A stretch of 64,000 nucleotides of DNA from Thioclava atlantica. GTDB lineage: Bacteria > Pseudomonadota > Alphaproteobacteria > Rhodobacterales > Rhodobacteraceae. Each line of letters opens with the position of its first letter. The stretch's first letter is position 1. A model generated the notes under the pieces. That model ran no database searches. It was not told where the DNA came from and saw nothing but the letters and a program-made list of their open reading frames with translations. The stretch lies in the NCBI RefSeq assembly GCF_000737065.1, contig NZ_AQRC01000011.1, positions 1-64,000 on the forward strand, in the 5' to 3' direction. This document shows, one piece after another, positions 48,329 through 57,535 of the stretch. Position numbers and translations under genes: made by a program.

Positions 48329-48767
48329 GGGCAAATTTTCGTAAGTAGACATGCGATCCTTGCAGTTTCCAGTTTGCTAGGGAGGAGAAAACTGCTCGCA
48401 CAATACCTGGTCCGAAGTTGCGCAGCGACAATTCGTTAAGTCGCAGATTGTCTGGAAATTTAGGCACAGCGGCTTCGATATCGCGACCATGAGATCGGGA
48501 ACGTCACGGCACAGGGAACTTGCGCCACTCGCAAATGCTACGATGCCATCTCTGGCTCCGGCTCTCATTCCGTTATTTCGCCCCGTTACAACCTTCACCC
48601 ACTGGAGCTTCAAGCGATCAATTGTCACAAAAACGTGAGACGAATGGCTAACGAACGCTTTGGGCTGGAAAAGCCTTGTCGCATTCGAACGGAAAGTGGC
48701 TTAAACGATCATCTGGGGCGGCACTAAAGCGTGCCAGGTCAAGCCGGTGTCAGCCTCGACAAATGAC
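48329..48767. other. Gap between metal island and plasmid backbone
   Basis: About 440 bases without a convincing gene. Frames on both strands are short and do not resemble known proteins, and no RNA gene or long repeat was recognised. It marks the boundary between the resistance island and the replication module. Confidence 0.5.
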
Positions 48768-49838
48768 CTATATTAGGTCAGCTTTCCACATGCGATACCT
48801 CCCGTTCCCCGTCACCTCGCGGATCAAACCGCTTGCCTCCATCCATGCGAGATTGCGCTGAACGGCGGCGCGGCTGGCTCCGGTCATGGCCTCAGCCATC
48901 GGGGCGGAGACCAAGGGCCATTCCGTGAAAACCTTTCGCAAGGCAACCGGCGTGCGGCCAGATAATTGCGCCATGACGTTTTCTGCCCGCCCGATCCACA
49001 CTTCAATATCATCAAGTGTTCGCATCGCCGTTAGAATTGCGCTGTTCATCCCATCCAACCAGCGGGCCAAACGCTCGGGTGGCAAGCCCGAAACGCGCAG
49101 CCCCCCGGCCCCGGCCATAGCGAGCGGCGCGAAGATGGCACCGCTTCCATCGCTGGTCGCGATCCTAGACGCGGTGACGGCAGCTTCGATCTGGTCGCCG
49201 TGGCGTCCGAGGCCCGCCAAGCTCCACAGGTGATACCCCATGCACGCCCGCGTGATCGGGTGGAGACCCTTTGCGGCTGCCATGACGTCCAGCCACCCAC
49301 CCGCGCGATCCTCGAAACGCTCAGCGCTGTCTTCAATGTTCTCGGGGTCGCGGCGATCCAGAAAAGCGGCCAGGTCAGCCATCGGTCCGGGACCGCCTGT
49401 CAAGCGCCGAACAGCCCATCCAACGCGTGCCAAGGCATTTGGGTCATCCTGTGCACCTGACAGCCGCATGGATACCCAGAGCGCCAGACGATCAGTACTC
49501 ACCCGATCTCCTGCGACCCAGCTGAGGGCCGCTGCCTCGACAAGAGCGAGGCGATGCCGCCAGCCTTCCGGGCCGCGCAGCAGCCGGTCATCCAGAGCTC
49601 CCAGGCGTCCAGCCACCTTTGCTAGCCGCGCAGCGTGAACGCCTTCTGCCTTTGCCCAGTCTTCGATGACGGCAGTGTCCGGCGGTTCTGCACGCGGCCC
49701 GGGAGGCAAATCATCTGGTTCTTCTTCGAATGGTCCCGGCAGAAACCAGAGATCCTTTTCGTGAGCCTCTGCATCCTCCTCGGTAGTGATGAGGGGGTCG
49801 TCGTAACCATCAGTCAAAATAGAGGCTCTCGTATTCAT
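48768..49838 (-). CDS. RHE_PE00001-family (DUF1612/HTH) plasmid protein
   Basis: This 356-residue protein resembles the RHE_PE00001 family common on rhizobial and rhodobacterial plasmids, close to repABC modules. An acidic N terminus is followed by a helical domain (WRHRLALVEAAALSWVAGD) and a C-terminal winged helix (TEWPLVSAPMAEAMTGASRA then AVQRNLAWMEASGLIREVTG). It is a presumed DNA-binding protein of unknown purpose. Directly upstream of its ATG is a perfect inverted repeat (49841-49864) that could be its own operator. Confidence 0.75.
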   Translation of the reverse strand: MNTRASILTDGYDDPLITTEEDAEAHEKDLWFLPGPFEEEPDDLPPGPRAEPPDTAVIEDWAKAEGVHAARLAKVAGRLGALDDRLLRGPEGWRHRLALVEAAALSWVAGDRVSTDRLALWVSMRLSGAQDDPNALARVGWAVRRLTGGPGPMADLAAFLDRRDPENIEDSAERFEDRAGGWLDVMAAAKGLHPITRACMGYHLWSLAGLGRHGDQIEAAVTASRIATSDGSGAIFAPLAMAGAGGLRVSGLPPERLARWLDGMNSAILTAMRTLDDIEVWIGRAENVMAQLSGRTPVALRKVFTEWPLVSAPMAEAMTGASRAAVQRNLAWMEASGLIREVTGNGRYRMWKADLI

Positions 49839-49840
49839 AT

Positions 49841-49864
49841 GTGCAAAATACTTATTTTTTGCAC
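49841..49864. promoter_or_regulatory. Inverted repeat abutting the start of the RHE_PE00001 gene
   Basis: GTGCAAAA (49841-49848) and TTTTGCAC (49857-49864) form a perfect 8-bp inverted repeat with an 8-base centre, two bases upstream of the minus-strand ATG. Its position would block transcription or translation, so autoregulation by the winged-helix product is likely. Confidence 0.5.
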
Positions 49865-50009
49865 ATTACCCAAGTGATTTTGTGGCGGTTGCCTACGCCC
49901 TTTATATAGCACGCTCGCGCGACTGCCGGCGGAACCTCTCAGATCGCGCTCAGCGCTAGGGAACCAAGGGTCTTAGGATGAACGCGACGAGAGAGCACCT
50001 ACTTGCATT

Positions 50010-50054
50010 CGTTTACAAACGGTCGTTTATTGGCGATATATTAAATTGCAAACG
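50010..50054. promoter_or_regulatory. Candidate res site / operator upstream of the serine recombinase
   Basis: The 45-bp AT-rich stretch contains CGTTT-AC-AAACG and overlapping AAACG-GT-CGTTT, then a further TTGCAAACG at its right end, directly before the recombinase start at 50065. Clustered inverted half-sites next to a resolvase gene are typical of res sites or its operator. Confidence 0.5.
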
Positions 50055-50064
50055 GCCCAGTTTC

Positions 50065-50946
50065 ATGCCCCTGATTGGCTATGCGCGCGTCTCCACCGAG
50101 GATCAGACCCCCCTGCCCCAGTCTGAAGCACTGCAGTCTGCGGGATGCACCGAGATCTTTGAAGAGCACGCCTCGGGCGGCAATCGCGCGCGGCCCGTGC
50201 TTGCACGTGTGCTGGAGCGGATTGGCAAGGGCGACACGCTGGTCGTCGTGCGGATCGACCGGCTTGCGCGGTCTTTGTCGCACCTACTTGAGGTGATCGA
50301 AAAACTGGAGGGCAAGGGGGCGTTCTTCCGCTCGCTCCAGGACCCGATCGACACTGCCTCGCCCCAGGGCAAGTTCACGTTGCAGGTTCTGGGCGCTGCG
50401 GCTGAGTTCGAACGCGCTCTGATCCGCGAGCGTACCAAAGCCGGACTTGCCTCGGCACGCTCAAAGGGCCGCGTCGGCGGCAACCCAGGTCTTCGCGCCA
50501 AGGACCCTGAAGCGCTGCGCAAGGTGCGGCTGGCGCGACAGGACGGCTACATGGAGCGCTTGAACGAAACTGCGCAGGATTGGGTGCCCCATGTGCGCCG
50601 TTTGCGCCCCGATCTGGCTTGGGAAGACGTCCTGCGGATCATCAATGGCCCCCTGCCCCATGATCGGCGCTGGACGCAAAGCCGCTTGCTTCGCGCCGTG
50701 AAGGCATACGTGGCGGACGGATTCCTGCCTGCTGAAGTGCTTGGACGCGCTGGACGTCGCGAAACCGACGATCGCCTGCCTGCGATTGTCGCCGCAATCA
50801 AAGGTGCTGACCCCGAGATCACCTTGCAGGCAATCTGCGACCGACTGGAATCCATGCGTGAGCGCACCCCTCGCGGTCGCACCAGCTGGCAGCCTTCCTC
50901 AGTCAGAATGCTGCTGGAGCGTGCTGAAAAGCTGGGGCTCCTCTGA
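50065..50946 (+). CDS. Serine recombinase (resolvase/invertase family)
   Basis: The protein of about 293 residues starts with PLIGYARVSTEDQT, which contains the catalytic Ser (about residue 9). It continues with the DRLARS motif (VVRIDRLARSLSHLLEV) and the E-helix AAEFERALIRERTKAGL. A C-terminal DNA-binding part follows, longer than in Tn3 resolvases and including an additional helical segment (residues about 200-293). It probably resolves plasmid multimers or cointegrates, given its position next to repABC. An in-frame start at 49978 would add 29 residues unlike the family and overlap the res-like repeats, so 50065 is preferred. Confidence 0.9.
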   Translation: MPLIGYARVSTEDQTPLPQSEALQSAGCTEIFEEHASGGNRARPVLARVLERIGKGDTLVVVRIDRLARSLSHLLEVIEKLEGKGAFFRSLQDPIDTASPQGKFTLQVLGAAAEFERALIRERTKAGLASARSKGRVGGNPGLRAKDPEALRKVRLARQDGYMERLNETAQDWVPHVRRLRPDLAWEDVLRIINGPLPHDRRWTQSRLLRAVKAYVADGFLPAEVLGRAGRRETDDRLPAIVAAIKGADPEITLQAICDRLESMRERTPRGRTSWQPSSVRMLLERAEKLGLL

Positions 50947-51080
50947 GGATCACACTTGTGTTGGCCTAACCGATTTCCACTAAATCTAGAAAGTGCTTGC
51001 ACGAATCTGGTTGGTCGGGCAATAGTCTCGAAAAATAACGCGCGGTCACATAAAAAACGCGCCCACGGATCGGGGTAGAC

Positions 51081-52274
51081 ATGAGCGAAGTAGAGCAGGA
51101 TCTAGACATCGCCATCGGGCACTACGCGGAACTTCTCGCGTCGAACCTGCATGCTCAGCGCGCCGCACACTTCCCTCCGGATGCAAAGAAGGTGATGCGC
51201 ACTTTGACTAGCGGCGAAGCTGCTGAGCTCCTTGGCGTCGACCATACCTATCTTCGGAAGCTTCATCGAGAAGGAAAGATCGTTGACGTTGAGACGACGG
51301 CTGGAAGTCATCGTCGCTATACGCTCGACGATATCTGGGAAATCCGGCAGACGCTTGAAGGAAACGCAAAAAAGTCTGGAACTTACGTGCCTGGGCGTCG
51401 CGACGGTGACGAGCTTCAAGTCGTTTCAGTGGTGAACTTCAAGGGCGGGTCCGGCAAAACGACGACGTCTGCTCACCTCGCTCAACGCTTGGCGCTTAAG
51501 GGGTACAGGGTTCTTGCGATCGATCTCGACCCTCAAGCATCCCTTTCAGCTCTTCATGGAATCCAGCCGGAACTCGACCTTATGGAGGGCGGAACCCTCT
51601 ATGATGCAGTTCGCTATGACGATCCGGTTCCGATCGGCGAAGTGATCCGCAAGACCTACATCCGCGGCCTTGATCTCATCCCGGGCAACCTTGAACTCAT
51701 GGAGTTCGAGCACGAGACGCCTGCTGCTATCCAGCGAGGAGGAGCGAAGGCGTTCTTTGCGAGAGTTCATGATGCTCTCGATAGTGTTGAAGCAAACTAC
51801 GACGTTGTTGTGATCGACTGCCCGCCGCAGCTTGGTTTCTTGACGATGTCAGCACTTTCCGCGTCCTCGGGTGTACTCGTGACGGTTCACCCGCAGATGC
51901 TTGACCTCATGTCGATGTCCCAATTCCTGCGAATGACTGCGGATCTCCTGGGAGTGATCAGGGATGCAGGCGCAAATCTGCGCTTCGATTGGCTGCGCTT
52001 TTTGCCAACGCGATACAAAGTCGGCGACGCGCCACAAACCGAAGTCATCGCTTTCATTCGCGGGCTGTTCGGGAGGTCGGTCCTGACCAATCACATGGTT
52101 GAATCGACCGCAATTTCTGATGCCGGCTTGACCAAGCAAACGCTCTACGAAGCTGACAAGAAGGACTTCACGCGTCAGACGTTTGATCGTGCGATCGAAT
52201 CCATGAACGCAGTGAACGATGAGATCGCTGAAATCATCCAGAACACATGGGGGCGGAATGGCAAGAAAGCCTAA
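51081..52274 (+). CDS. repA: RepA, ParA-type partition ATPase of a repABC replicon
   Basis: This 397-residue protein has an N-terminal helix-turn-helix (LTSGEAAELLGVDHTYLRKL, about residues 41-60) typical of type Ib/repABC RepA. The deviant Walker A is KGGSGKTTTSAHLA (about residues 119-132), Walker A' is VLAIDLDPQAS and Walker B is DVVVIDCPPQLG. It segregates the plasmid with RepB and autorepresses the operon. It is the first gene of repABC, and repB overlaps its 3' end by 17 bases. The length equals RepA of other Rhodobacteraceae plasmids. Confidence 0.96.
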   Translation: MSEVEQDLDIAIGHYAELLASNLHAQRAAHFPPDAKKVMRTLTSGEAAELLGVDHTYLRKLHREGKIVDVETTAGSHRRYTLDDIWEIRQTLEGNAKKSGTYVPGRRDGDELQVVSVVNFKGGSGKTTTSAHLAQRLALKGYRVLAIDLDPQASLSALHGIQPELDLMEGGTLYDAVRYDDPVPIGEVIRKTYIRGLDLIPGNLELMEFEHETPAAIQRGGAKAFFARVHDALDSVEANYDVVVIDCPPQLGFLTMSALSASSGVLVTVHPQMLDLMSMSQFLRMTADLLGVIRDAGANLRFDWLRFLPTRYKVGDAPQTEVIAFIRGLFGRSVLTNHMVESTAISDAGLTKQTLYEADKKDFTRQTFDRAIESMNAVNDEIAEIIQNTWGRNGKKA

Positions 52275-53187
52275 ACTTGGCCTGCCGCTGCAGACCCTTC
52301 GCAACGCTCCTGACGCTCTTGAAGGACGCCGACTGCGTGGCGGTGTATTTGAGATCGATCCGGCGCAGATTGTTACCGAAGGACGGTTGGATGACAGGCT
52401 TCAGATTGAAGTTGAGGGCCTGAAGAACTCTATCTCCAAGAACGGTCAGCGTGTGCCTGTCTTGGTCCGCCCACTGGAAGGCGATCGCTACAACCTGATC
52501 TATGGCCGCAGGCGCCTAGAAGCATGTCGCGAACTCGGTATCAAAGTTCGAGCCATCGTCACGGAAGTTGAGGGTGATCAAGCGCTTCGAGATCAGCTTC
52601 TCGAGAACCAAGAGCGTCGTGATCTGAGCTTTATTGAACGCGCGCTTGTTGCAACGGCGCTTCTGGACGGTGACCATTTGGAAGGGGCTGAGCGCACCAA
52701 TCGAGGTGTCGCCGAAGTCCTTAACCTCCACGAAGCTGGGGTTTCACAACTCTTGAGTGTCGTTCGGACAGTCGGCGAGGAACTCATCCAGGCAATTGGT
52801 GCAGCTCCTGGGATTGGTCGCCCAAGATGGGAAGAACTCAAAAAGGCCTTGGGTGCCTACGACGGTGATCGAGACCAACTGCAAGCCGCAGCTCATACAG
52901 CTAAGTCCGAAAGTTCCGGCTCGGTCGATGAGGTTTCTGATCGTGCGTTTCTCGCAGTTCTGGAAGCTGCGAAGAGCGCGGAGAGGAAAGCAAGTCCGTC
53001 TCGCAAGGGCGCGCCTGCTTTGGCGATCCCCGGTGTCGGAGCTGCGACAGTCAGGACCGGTCGCCAAGGCAAGCAGCTAAAACTCGATCTGACTACGGAT
53101 GAACCTGAATTTGTCAGCTGGTTGGAGGGCAATGCCTCAAAGCTGATTACCGAGCTTCATGAGCGCTGGAAGCGTTCAGAAGACTGA
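52258..53187 (+). CDS. repB: RepB, ParB-type centromere-binding protein of repABC
   Basis: The protein of about 309 residues has the ParB N-terminal domain (LKNSISKNGQRVPVLVRPLE and IYGRRRLEACRELGI). The arginine-rich box LLENQERRDLSFIERAL and the helix-turn-helix (TNRGVAEVLNLHEAGVSQLL) follow, and the C-terminal part is a dimer domain. ATG 52258 overlaps repA, the usual translational coupling. It would bind the palindromic sites at 54609-54682 downstream of repC. Confidence 0.95.
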   Translation: MARKPKLGLPLQTLRNAPDALEGRRLRGGVFEIDPAQIVTEGRLDDRLQIEVEGLKNSISKNGQRVPVLVRPLEGDRYNLIYGRRRLEACRELGIKVRAIVTEVEGDQALRDQLLENQERRDLSFIERALVATALLDGDHLEGAERTNRGVAEVLNLHEAGVSQLLSVVRTVGEELIQAIGAAPGIGRPRWEELKKALGAYDGDRDQLQAAAHTAKSESSGSVDEVSDRAFLAVLEAAKSAERKASPSRKGAPALAIPGVGAATVRTGRQGKQLKLDLTTDEPEFVSWLEGNASKLITELHERWKRSED

Positions 53188-53224
53188 GGAAGAGCAACCA
53201 ACAAGAAGGAGGCACGATACAGGC

Positions 53225-53316
53225 AAAAAAGAAAAAGGCCCCGAGAAGCTAGCTTCACGAGACCTTTGTAAGGTTTCGCACCGGGATCAGCCCGCTACAA
53301 AATCTCAGTTTTCGCA
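53225..53316 (-). ncRNA. repABC countertranscribed RNA (incompatibility RNA)
   Basis: A minus-strand promoter (TTGCGG at 53351-53346, TACATT at 53328-53323, 17-bp spacer) would start a transcript at about 53316 toward repB. It ends in a strong hairpin (53238-53265) followed by a pyrimidine-rich TTTTTCTTTTTT tract (53225-53237). An antisense RNA of this kind between repB and repC controls RepC synthesis in all studied repABC plasmids. The boundaries are inferred from promoter and terminator only. Confidence 0.8.
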
Positions 53317-53322
53317 CTTCTG

Positions 53323-53351
53323 AATGTAGCGTTCTGGCCCCTACCCCGCAA
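53323..53351 (-). promoter_or_regulatory. Promoter of the antisense RNA
   Basis: TTGCGG and TACATT on the minus strand are separated by 17 bp. Their position, just before the repC start and pointing to repB, is as expected for the incompatibility RNA. Confidence 0.65.
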
Positions 53352-53401
53352 GCGCAAAGCGATTCGCGGGCCGCAGAAATTTTGCCTTCGTGAATGTTTT
53401 C

Positions 53402-54613
53402 ATGGAGTACACACCGATTTCGCCGTTTATGCGGCCGATCTCGCACGCCCATCTGCGCGTGATCGAGCGCCCCGAGGCATCTGTTCCGGGCAGACCCGTC
53501 AACAAGTGGGAACTCCTGCGCGAGCTCTCCAAGGCGCAAGCGGCCTTTGGCGTGTCAGAACGTGATTTGACTGTTTTGCAGGGGCTCCTCAGCTTCTTTC
53601 CAGACGATGCACTTGGCGGGAACGCCGAGATGGTAGTCTTCCCCTCGAACAAGGCGATCTGTGAGCGCCTGAATGGTATGCCCTGCTCCACGATGCGTCG
53701 TCACCTCGCGCGTCTTGTCGATGCTGGTTTGCTCCAGCGGCGTGATAGCCCCAATGGAAAGCGCTACGTCCGCAAGCACGGCGAAGAGCGCGTCGCCTTT
53801 GGCTTCGATCTTTCCCCGCTCTACTGCCAGTCCGAGGAGATAGCACGGGCCGCAGAGGCCGTACGTGAGGCTGAGGAGCGCGTCAGGCGTCTGAGAGAGG
53901 TTGTAAGCCTCATGCGGCGTGATCTCGCGGCTCTCGCGGAGTTCGGAGGCGAGATGCAGCCAGGCCTCGGCATCTGGGACCAGCTTCGTGACAAGGCTAT
54001 CCTCACAGCGCGCGCGCTTCGCCGCAAGCTTTCAATTGAGGACCTCGTGGCCTATCGAGCCGATCTTGAAGCTCTCCTCGACCAGGCACGCAACATCATT
54101 GATGGCTCTGAAACAGAAGGAATGAACACCAATGATGCCCGATCTGAGCGCCACCATCAGAGTTCAAATATAGAATCTATAGATCTTGAACCTGCTTTAG
54201 AAAAAAGCGGGGCGGCGGCCGGCGTGCCAGATGTGGACAGGGATGAGCCCGTGGCTGACGTCGATGAACAGGACACAAGACACCTGCCAAAGATCCCGCT
54301 GCACCTGGTGATCGCGGCATGTCCCTCGCTCAATACCTTCTACCAAGGCGAAATCCGACATTGGCATCAGCTTTTTGACGCGGCATGCCATGTGCGGCCA
54401 GCTATGGGGATCAGTGCGTCTGCATGGGAAGAAGCTCAGCGGTTCATGGGTCCGGAGCAAGCGTCGATCGTCGTTGCTGCCATGCTGGAACGCTTTGAGG
54501 ACATCAGATCGCCTGGTGGATACTTGCGAGCTCTAACTGCCAAAGCTGCGGCCGGTGAGTTTTCCTGTGGGCCGATGGTCATGGCATTGATTGGGCGACG
54601 ATCTGCAGCTTAA
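53402..54613 (+). CDS. repC: RepC replication initiator of a repABC replicon
   Basis: The initiator has about 403 residues (ATG 53402; GTG 53390 four codons upstream is possible). An N-terminal winged-helix region (SERDLTVLQGLLSFFPD, FPSNKAICERLNGMP, STMRRHLARLVDAGLLQRRD) is followed by a long coiled segment and a conserved C-terminal domain (LVIAACPSLNTFYQGEIRHW). It is the only protein strictly needed for replication of these plasmids and binds the origin inside its own gene, where the AT-rich stretch near 54160-54210 is the likely oriV. The stop codon lies in a 16-bp palindrome. Confidence 0.95.
   Translation: MEYTPISPFMRPISHAHLRVIERPEASVPGRPVNKWELLRELSKAQAAFGVSERDLTVLQGLLSFFPDDALGGNAEMVVFPSNKAICERLNGMPCSTMRRHLARLVDAGLLQRRDSPNGKRYVRKHGEERVAFGFDLSPLYCQSEEIARAAEAVREAEERVRRLREVVSLMRRDLAALAEFGGEMQPGLGIWDQLRDKAILTARALRRKLSIEDLVAYRADLEALLDQARNIIDGSETEGMNTNDARSERHHQSSNIESIDLEPALEKSGAAAGVPDVDRDEPVADVDEQDTRHLPKIPLHLVIAACPSLNTFYQGEIRHWHQLFDAACHVRPAMGISASAWEEAQRFMGPEQASIVVAAMLERFEDIRSPGGYLRALTAKAAAGEFSCGPMVMALIGRRSAA
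54150..54215. other. Probable origin of replication (AT-rich tract within repC)
   Basis: A locally AT-rich stretch (ATAGAATCTATAGATC and surroundings) occurs in the middle of the GC-rich repC gene. Origins of repABC plasmids map inside repC to such a tract; the assignment here is by analogy. Confidence 0.5.
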
Positions 54614-54682
54614 CAGCTGTTAAGGTTGAGAGACTGCGTACTGTTCCGCGACATCGGAACTGACGACTTAACAGCTGTTAAG
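54609..54682. repeat. Two identical 16-bp palindromes, probable parS sites
   Basis: CTTAACAGCTGTTAAG occurs at 54609-54624 and 54667-54682, each a perfect palindrome, with centres 58 bp apart. Sites of this size with a central GC, located just after repC, are the centromere-like parS elements bound by RepB. The outer C/G pair differs from the commonly quoted GTT...AAC form. The first site overlaps the repC stop. Confidence 0.8.
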
Positions 54683-54793
54683 GTCCTGTCTCGGGAGCGT
54701 CAGAATAAGAGAGGGAAAGGTTTGTTGGTTTGAGGGGTGACGGGAAGTGAGATCGGAAGAGTGGCTTCCGGCGCCCGTCGTGGAGAAGATTTG

Positions 54794-56962
54794 ATGGCGA
54801 AATCTGCCCAGAAAGTCACCCTGTCCCCGTCCCGGGACATTCCCTTCGACAAGCTCGTGCTGAGCCAGTCCAACGTCCGGCGCATCAAGGCCGGCATCTC
54901 GGTCGAGGAACTGGCCGAAGACATCGCCCGCCGCGGATTGCTGCAGAGCCTGAGCGTTCGACCCGTTCTGGCGGATGACGGGTCCGAGACCGGCAAGTTC
55001 GAAATCCCCGCTGGCGGTCGGCGCTTCCAGGCCCTGTCTCTCCTGGTGAAGCAGAAACGCTTGGCCAAGACGACGCCCATTCCCTGCATCGTGCGAGATG
55101 CCACTTCCGCGATCCTCGCCGAAGACGATTCGCTCGCTGAGAACATGCAGCGTGCAGCCTTGCATCCGCTCGATCAGTTCCGCGCCTTCGTGGCGCTTCG
55201 GGATAAGGGTCAGGGCGATGAAGAGATCGCTGCCGCTTTCTTCGTCACGCCGCAGGTGGTCAAACAGCGCCTGAAACTCGCCGCCGTGGCCCCTGCCCTG
55301 CTCGATCTCTACGCCGAGGATCTGATGACGTTGGAGCAGCTGATGGCCTTCACGGTCAATCCGGATCACGAGCGTCAGGTTCAGGTCTGGGAGGCGATCA
55401 AGTCGTCCTGGAACAAGGAGCCTTATCAGATCAGACGCATGCTGACCGAAACCTCGGTGCGGGCCTCCGATCGTCGTGCCGTCTTTGTCGGCGTCGATGC
55501 CTATGAGGCTGCTGGCGGCACCATGTTGCACGACCTCTTCCAGGGCGATGACGGCGGCTGGCTGGAAGACCCGGCCCTGCTGGATCGTCTGGTTAGCGAG
55601 AAGCTTCAGGCTGAAGCCGAAGCGATCGCGACCGAGGGCTGGAAGTGGATCGAGGTCTCTCTCGACTTGCCCTATGGCTACAGCCACGGCTTCCGCCGGC
55701 TGAGCGGAGACCCGGCGCCGATGACAGATGACGAAGGCACGGCCCATGCCAAGCTGCTTGCCGAGTACCGGGCGCTCGAGGAGGAATACGAGGGCCAGGA
55801 TGAATTCCCCGAAGAGATCGACGCGCGTCTTGGCGAGTTGGAAGTCGCGATGGAGAAGCTGGAGGCTAGGCCGCTGATCTTCGACGCGGAGGAGATCGTA
55901 CGGGCAGGGGCTTTCGTGACGCTTGACCGCTATGGCGAGCTTTCCGTCTATCGGGGCTTTGTCCGGCCCGAGGATGAACCTCGGCAAGATGCCGACGTCC
56001 ACAGCGGTGAACAGGCGGCAGACGGGCAGGGCGTTGAGCTTTCAGCGGGGCGCAGCGCGGACGGTGTCGGCCATGGCACGGTGATCACCTCTGCCGGTCA
56101 GGCGCTTGGCGGAATTATGCCCGACGACGAGGACGATGGTGCGTTGAAGCCCTTGCCTGAGCGGCTGATCATGGAGTTGACGGCGCACCGGACATTGGCA
56201 CTGCGGGAAGCTGTCGGGCGCTCACCTGACGTCGCGTTGACACTGCTGCTCCTGAAGCTCGTCAATGACACCTTCCGGACGTCCAGTTCGGCCGGCAGCT
56301 GCCTCGAGGCCTCGGTGCGTCACGTCTATATGTCGGCGCAGGCGAGCGATCTGAAGGACAGCGTGGTAGCCAAGCTGGTTGACGATCGTCATGCGGAGTG
56401 GGAGGCCGACCTGCCGCTCGGCGACGATGCCGCTCTCTGGGATTACCTGGCTTCCCTCGATCAAGGGAGCCGGCTTTCGCTGCTCGCGCATTGCCTCAGC
56501 TTCGGGATCAACGCGCTCCATGAGAAGGTGAACCCCTATGGTGCCGGTATCTCCGCCAGCGGCTTGACCAAGCGGATGACCCAGTCCGACTTGGTTGCAC
56601 AGGCGGTCGAACTCGACATGGTCGAGGCGGGTTGGGAGCCGACGGCCGATACCTACCTGAACCGCGTGCCCAAGGCACGGATACTCGAGGCTGTGCGCGA
56701 GGCGAAAGGGGAAGGGACGGCGCAACTCCTCGATCACCTGAAGAAGGGCGAGATGGCGACCGAAGCCGAGCGTCTGCTGAAAGGCAGCGGCTGGTTGCCG
56801 GAGGTTCTTCGCCGTCACGATCTGGCAGCACTCGATGGCGCGGAAGGGCAGGGGGCGCCTGAGCTCGTTTCCGACGCTGAGCAGGCCGAAGATGTCGACC
56901 TTCCCGCCTTCCTCGCCGCTGACCTGCCGGGTGATGATGCGTCGATGATGGCTGCGGAGTGA
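54794..56962 (+). CDS. Large plasmid ParB/Spo0J-domain protein
   Basis: The protein of about 722 residues has an N-terminal ParB-like domain (ISVEELAEDIARRGLLQSL, EIPAGGRRFQAL and a segment with LAENMQRAALHPLDQFRAF) and a central helix-turn-helix (EEIAAAFFVTPQVVKQRLKL). A long C-terminal region of unknown fold includes acidic stretches. Such proteins are encoded near replication modules of many alphaproteobacterial plasmids and are not the canonical partition partner, which is RepB here. They are often annotated as ParB-like nucleases or methylase-associated factors. ATG 54794 follows GTGGAGAAG by a few bases. Function is unproven. Confidence 0.85.
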   Translation: MAKSAQKVTLSPSRDIPFDKLVLSQSNVRRIKAGISVEELAEDIARRGLLQSLSVRPVLADDGSETGKFEIPAGGRRFQALSLLVKQKRLAKTTPIPCIVRDATSAILAEDDSLAENMQRAALHPLDQFRAFVALRDKGQGDEEIAAAFFVTPQVVKQRLKLAAVAPALLDLYAEDLMTLEQLMAFTVNPDHERQVQVWEAIKSSWNKEPYQIRRMLTETSVRASDRRAVFVGVDAYEAAGGTMLHDLFQGDDGGWLEDPALLDRLVSEKLQAEAEAIATEGWKWIEVSLDLPYGYSHGFRRLSGDPAPMTDDEGTAHAKLLAEYRALEEEYEGQDEFPEEIDARLGELEVAMEKLEARPLIFDAEEIVRAGAFVTLDRYGELSVYRGFVRPEDEPRQDADVHSGEQAADGQGVELSAGRSADGVGHGTVITSAGQALGGIMPDDEDDGALKPLPERLIMELTAHRTLALREAVGRSPDVALTLLLLKLVNDTFRTSSSAGSCLEASVRHVYMSAQASDLKDSVVAKLVDDRHAEWEADLPLGDDAALWDYLASLDQGSRLSLLAHCLSFGINALHEKVNPYGAGISASGLTKRMTQSDLVAQAVELDMVEAGWEPTADTYLNRVPKARILEAVREAKGEGTAQLLDHLKKGEMATEAERLLKGSGWLPEVLRRHDLAALDGAEGQGAPELVSDAEQAEDVDLPAFLAADLPGDDASMMAAE

Positions 56963-56974
56963 TCCGCGCCATCC

Positions 56975-56996
56975 GAGGGCGGGGAAACCCGCCCTC
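56975..56996 (+). terminator. Strong hairpin after the large ParB gene
   Basis: GAGGGCGGG-GAAA-CCCGCCCTC is a 9-bp perfect stem with a tetraloop just after the stop. No run of T follows, so it may act as an RNA-stabilising stem or a weak terminator. Confidence 0.5.
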
Positions 56997-57061
56997 AATC
57001 ACATAAAACCAAATAATATCAACATGATGAATGCAAAGTGACGCATTCAGGATGAGGAATC

Positions 57062-57535
57062 ATGTCTGCAACCACTATTCTCGATGACGCGCCCCTGGGC
57101 GCGCTCATTCGCTACACCGACAACAGTCCGAAACCGCCTGCGCGGTTCACCAAGAAGCTCGCGGCCTGGGAGCGCTCGAACGGCGTCGGCCGTCTCGTCA
57201 AGAAGGAGCCGCCGCGACCCTATCCAACCTGGACGGCGCCGGCTTCGTTCACGCTGCACGAGGGGAACTTCTCCTCGGACGGGGTCATTCTCGTGACGAT
57301 CATGCGGACCCATTCGGCAGATAGCGCCTTGACCTTCGAGGTCGCTGAGGAACCACAGCCTGGGCAGGTGCGTGTCCTGCTGGATTTCGGCGGTTGCACG
57401 GAGCTGCTCCACCTGGCCGAGTCTGTCACGGCTGCCGAACTCTGGATCGCCAGAGAAGGCTATCGCAACGCGCGGCTGGAGATCGTCGGCAGCGAGGACG
57501 GCGACAGGGCAGGGGACGCGGATTTTGCCGCCTGA
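57062..57535 (+). CDS. Conserved hypothetical plasmid protein
   Basis: This 157-residue soluble protein has no recognised domain. It is Pro- and charge-rich at the N terminus (IRYTDNSPKPPARFTKKLAAW), with a predicted beta-rich middle (GVILVTIMRTHSADSALTFEV). It lies between the large ParB-like gene and a small membrane protein gene. I recall similar proteins beside such ParB-like genes on other plasmids but cannot assign a function. Confidence 0.6.
   Translation: MSATTILDDAPLGALIRYTDNSPKPPARFTKKLAAWERSNGVGRLVKKEPPRPYPTWTAPASFTLHEGNFSSDGVILVTIMRTHSADSALTFEVAEEPQPGQVRVLLDFGGCTELLHLAESVTAAELWIAREGYRNARLEIVGSEDGDRAGDADFAA

Noticed and set aside
54737-54793. Upstream extension of the large ParB-like protein
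   Set aside because: The extension has no ParB features, while ATG 54794 has a GGAGAAG site and starts at the natural N terminus.
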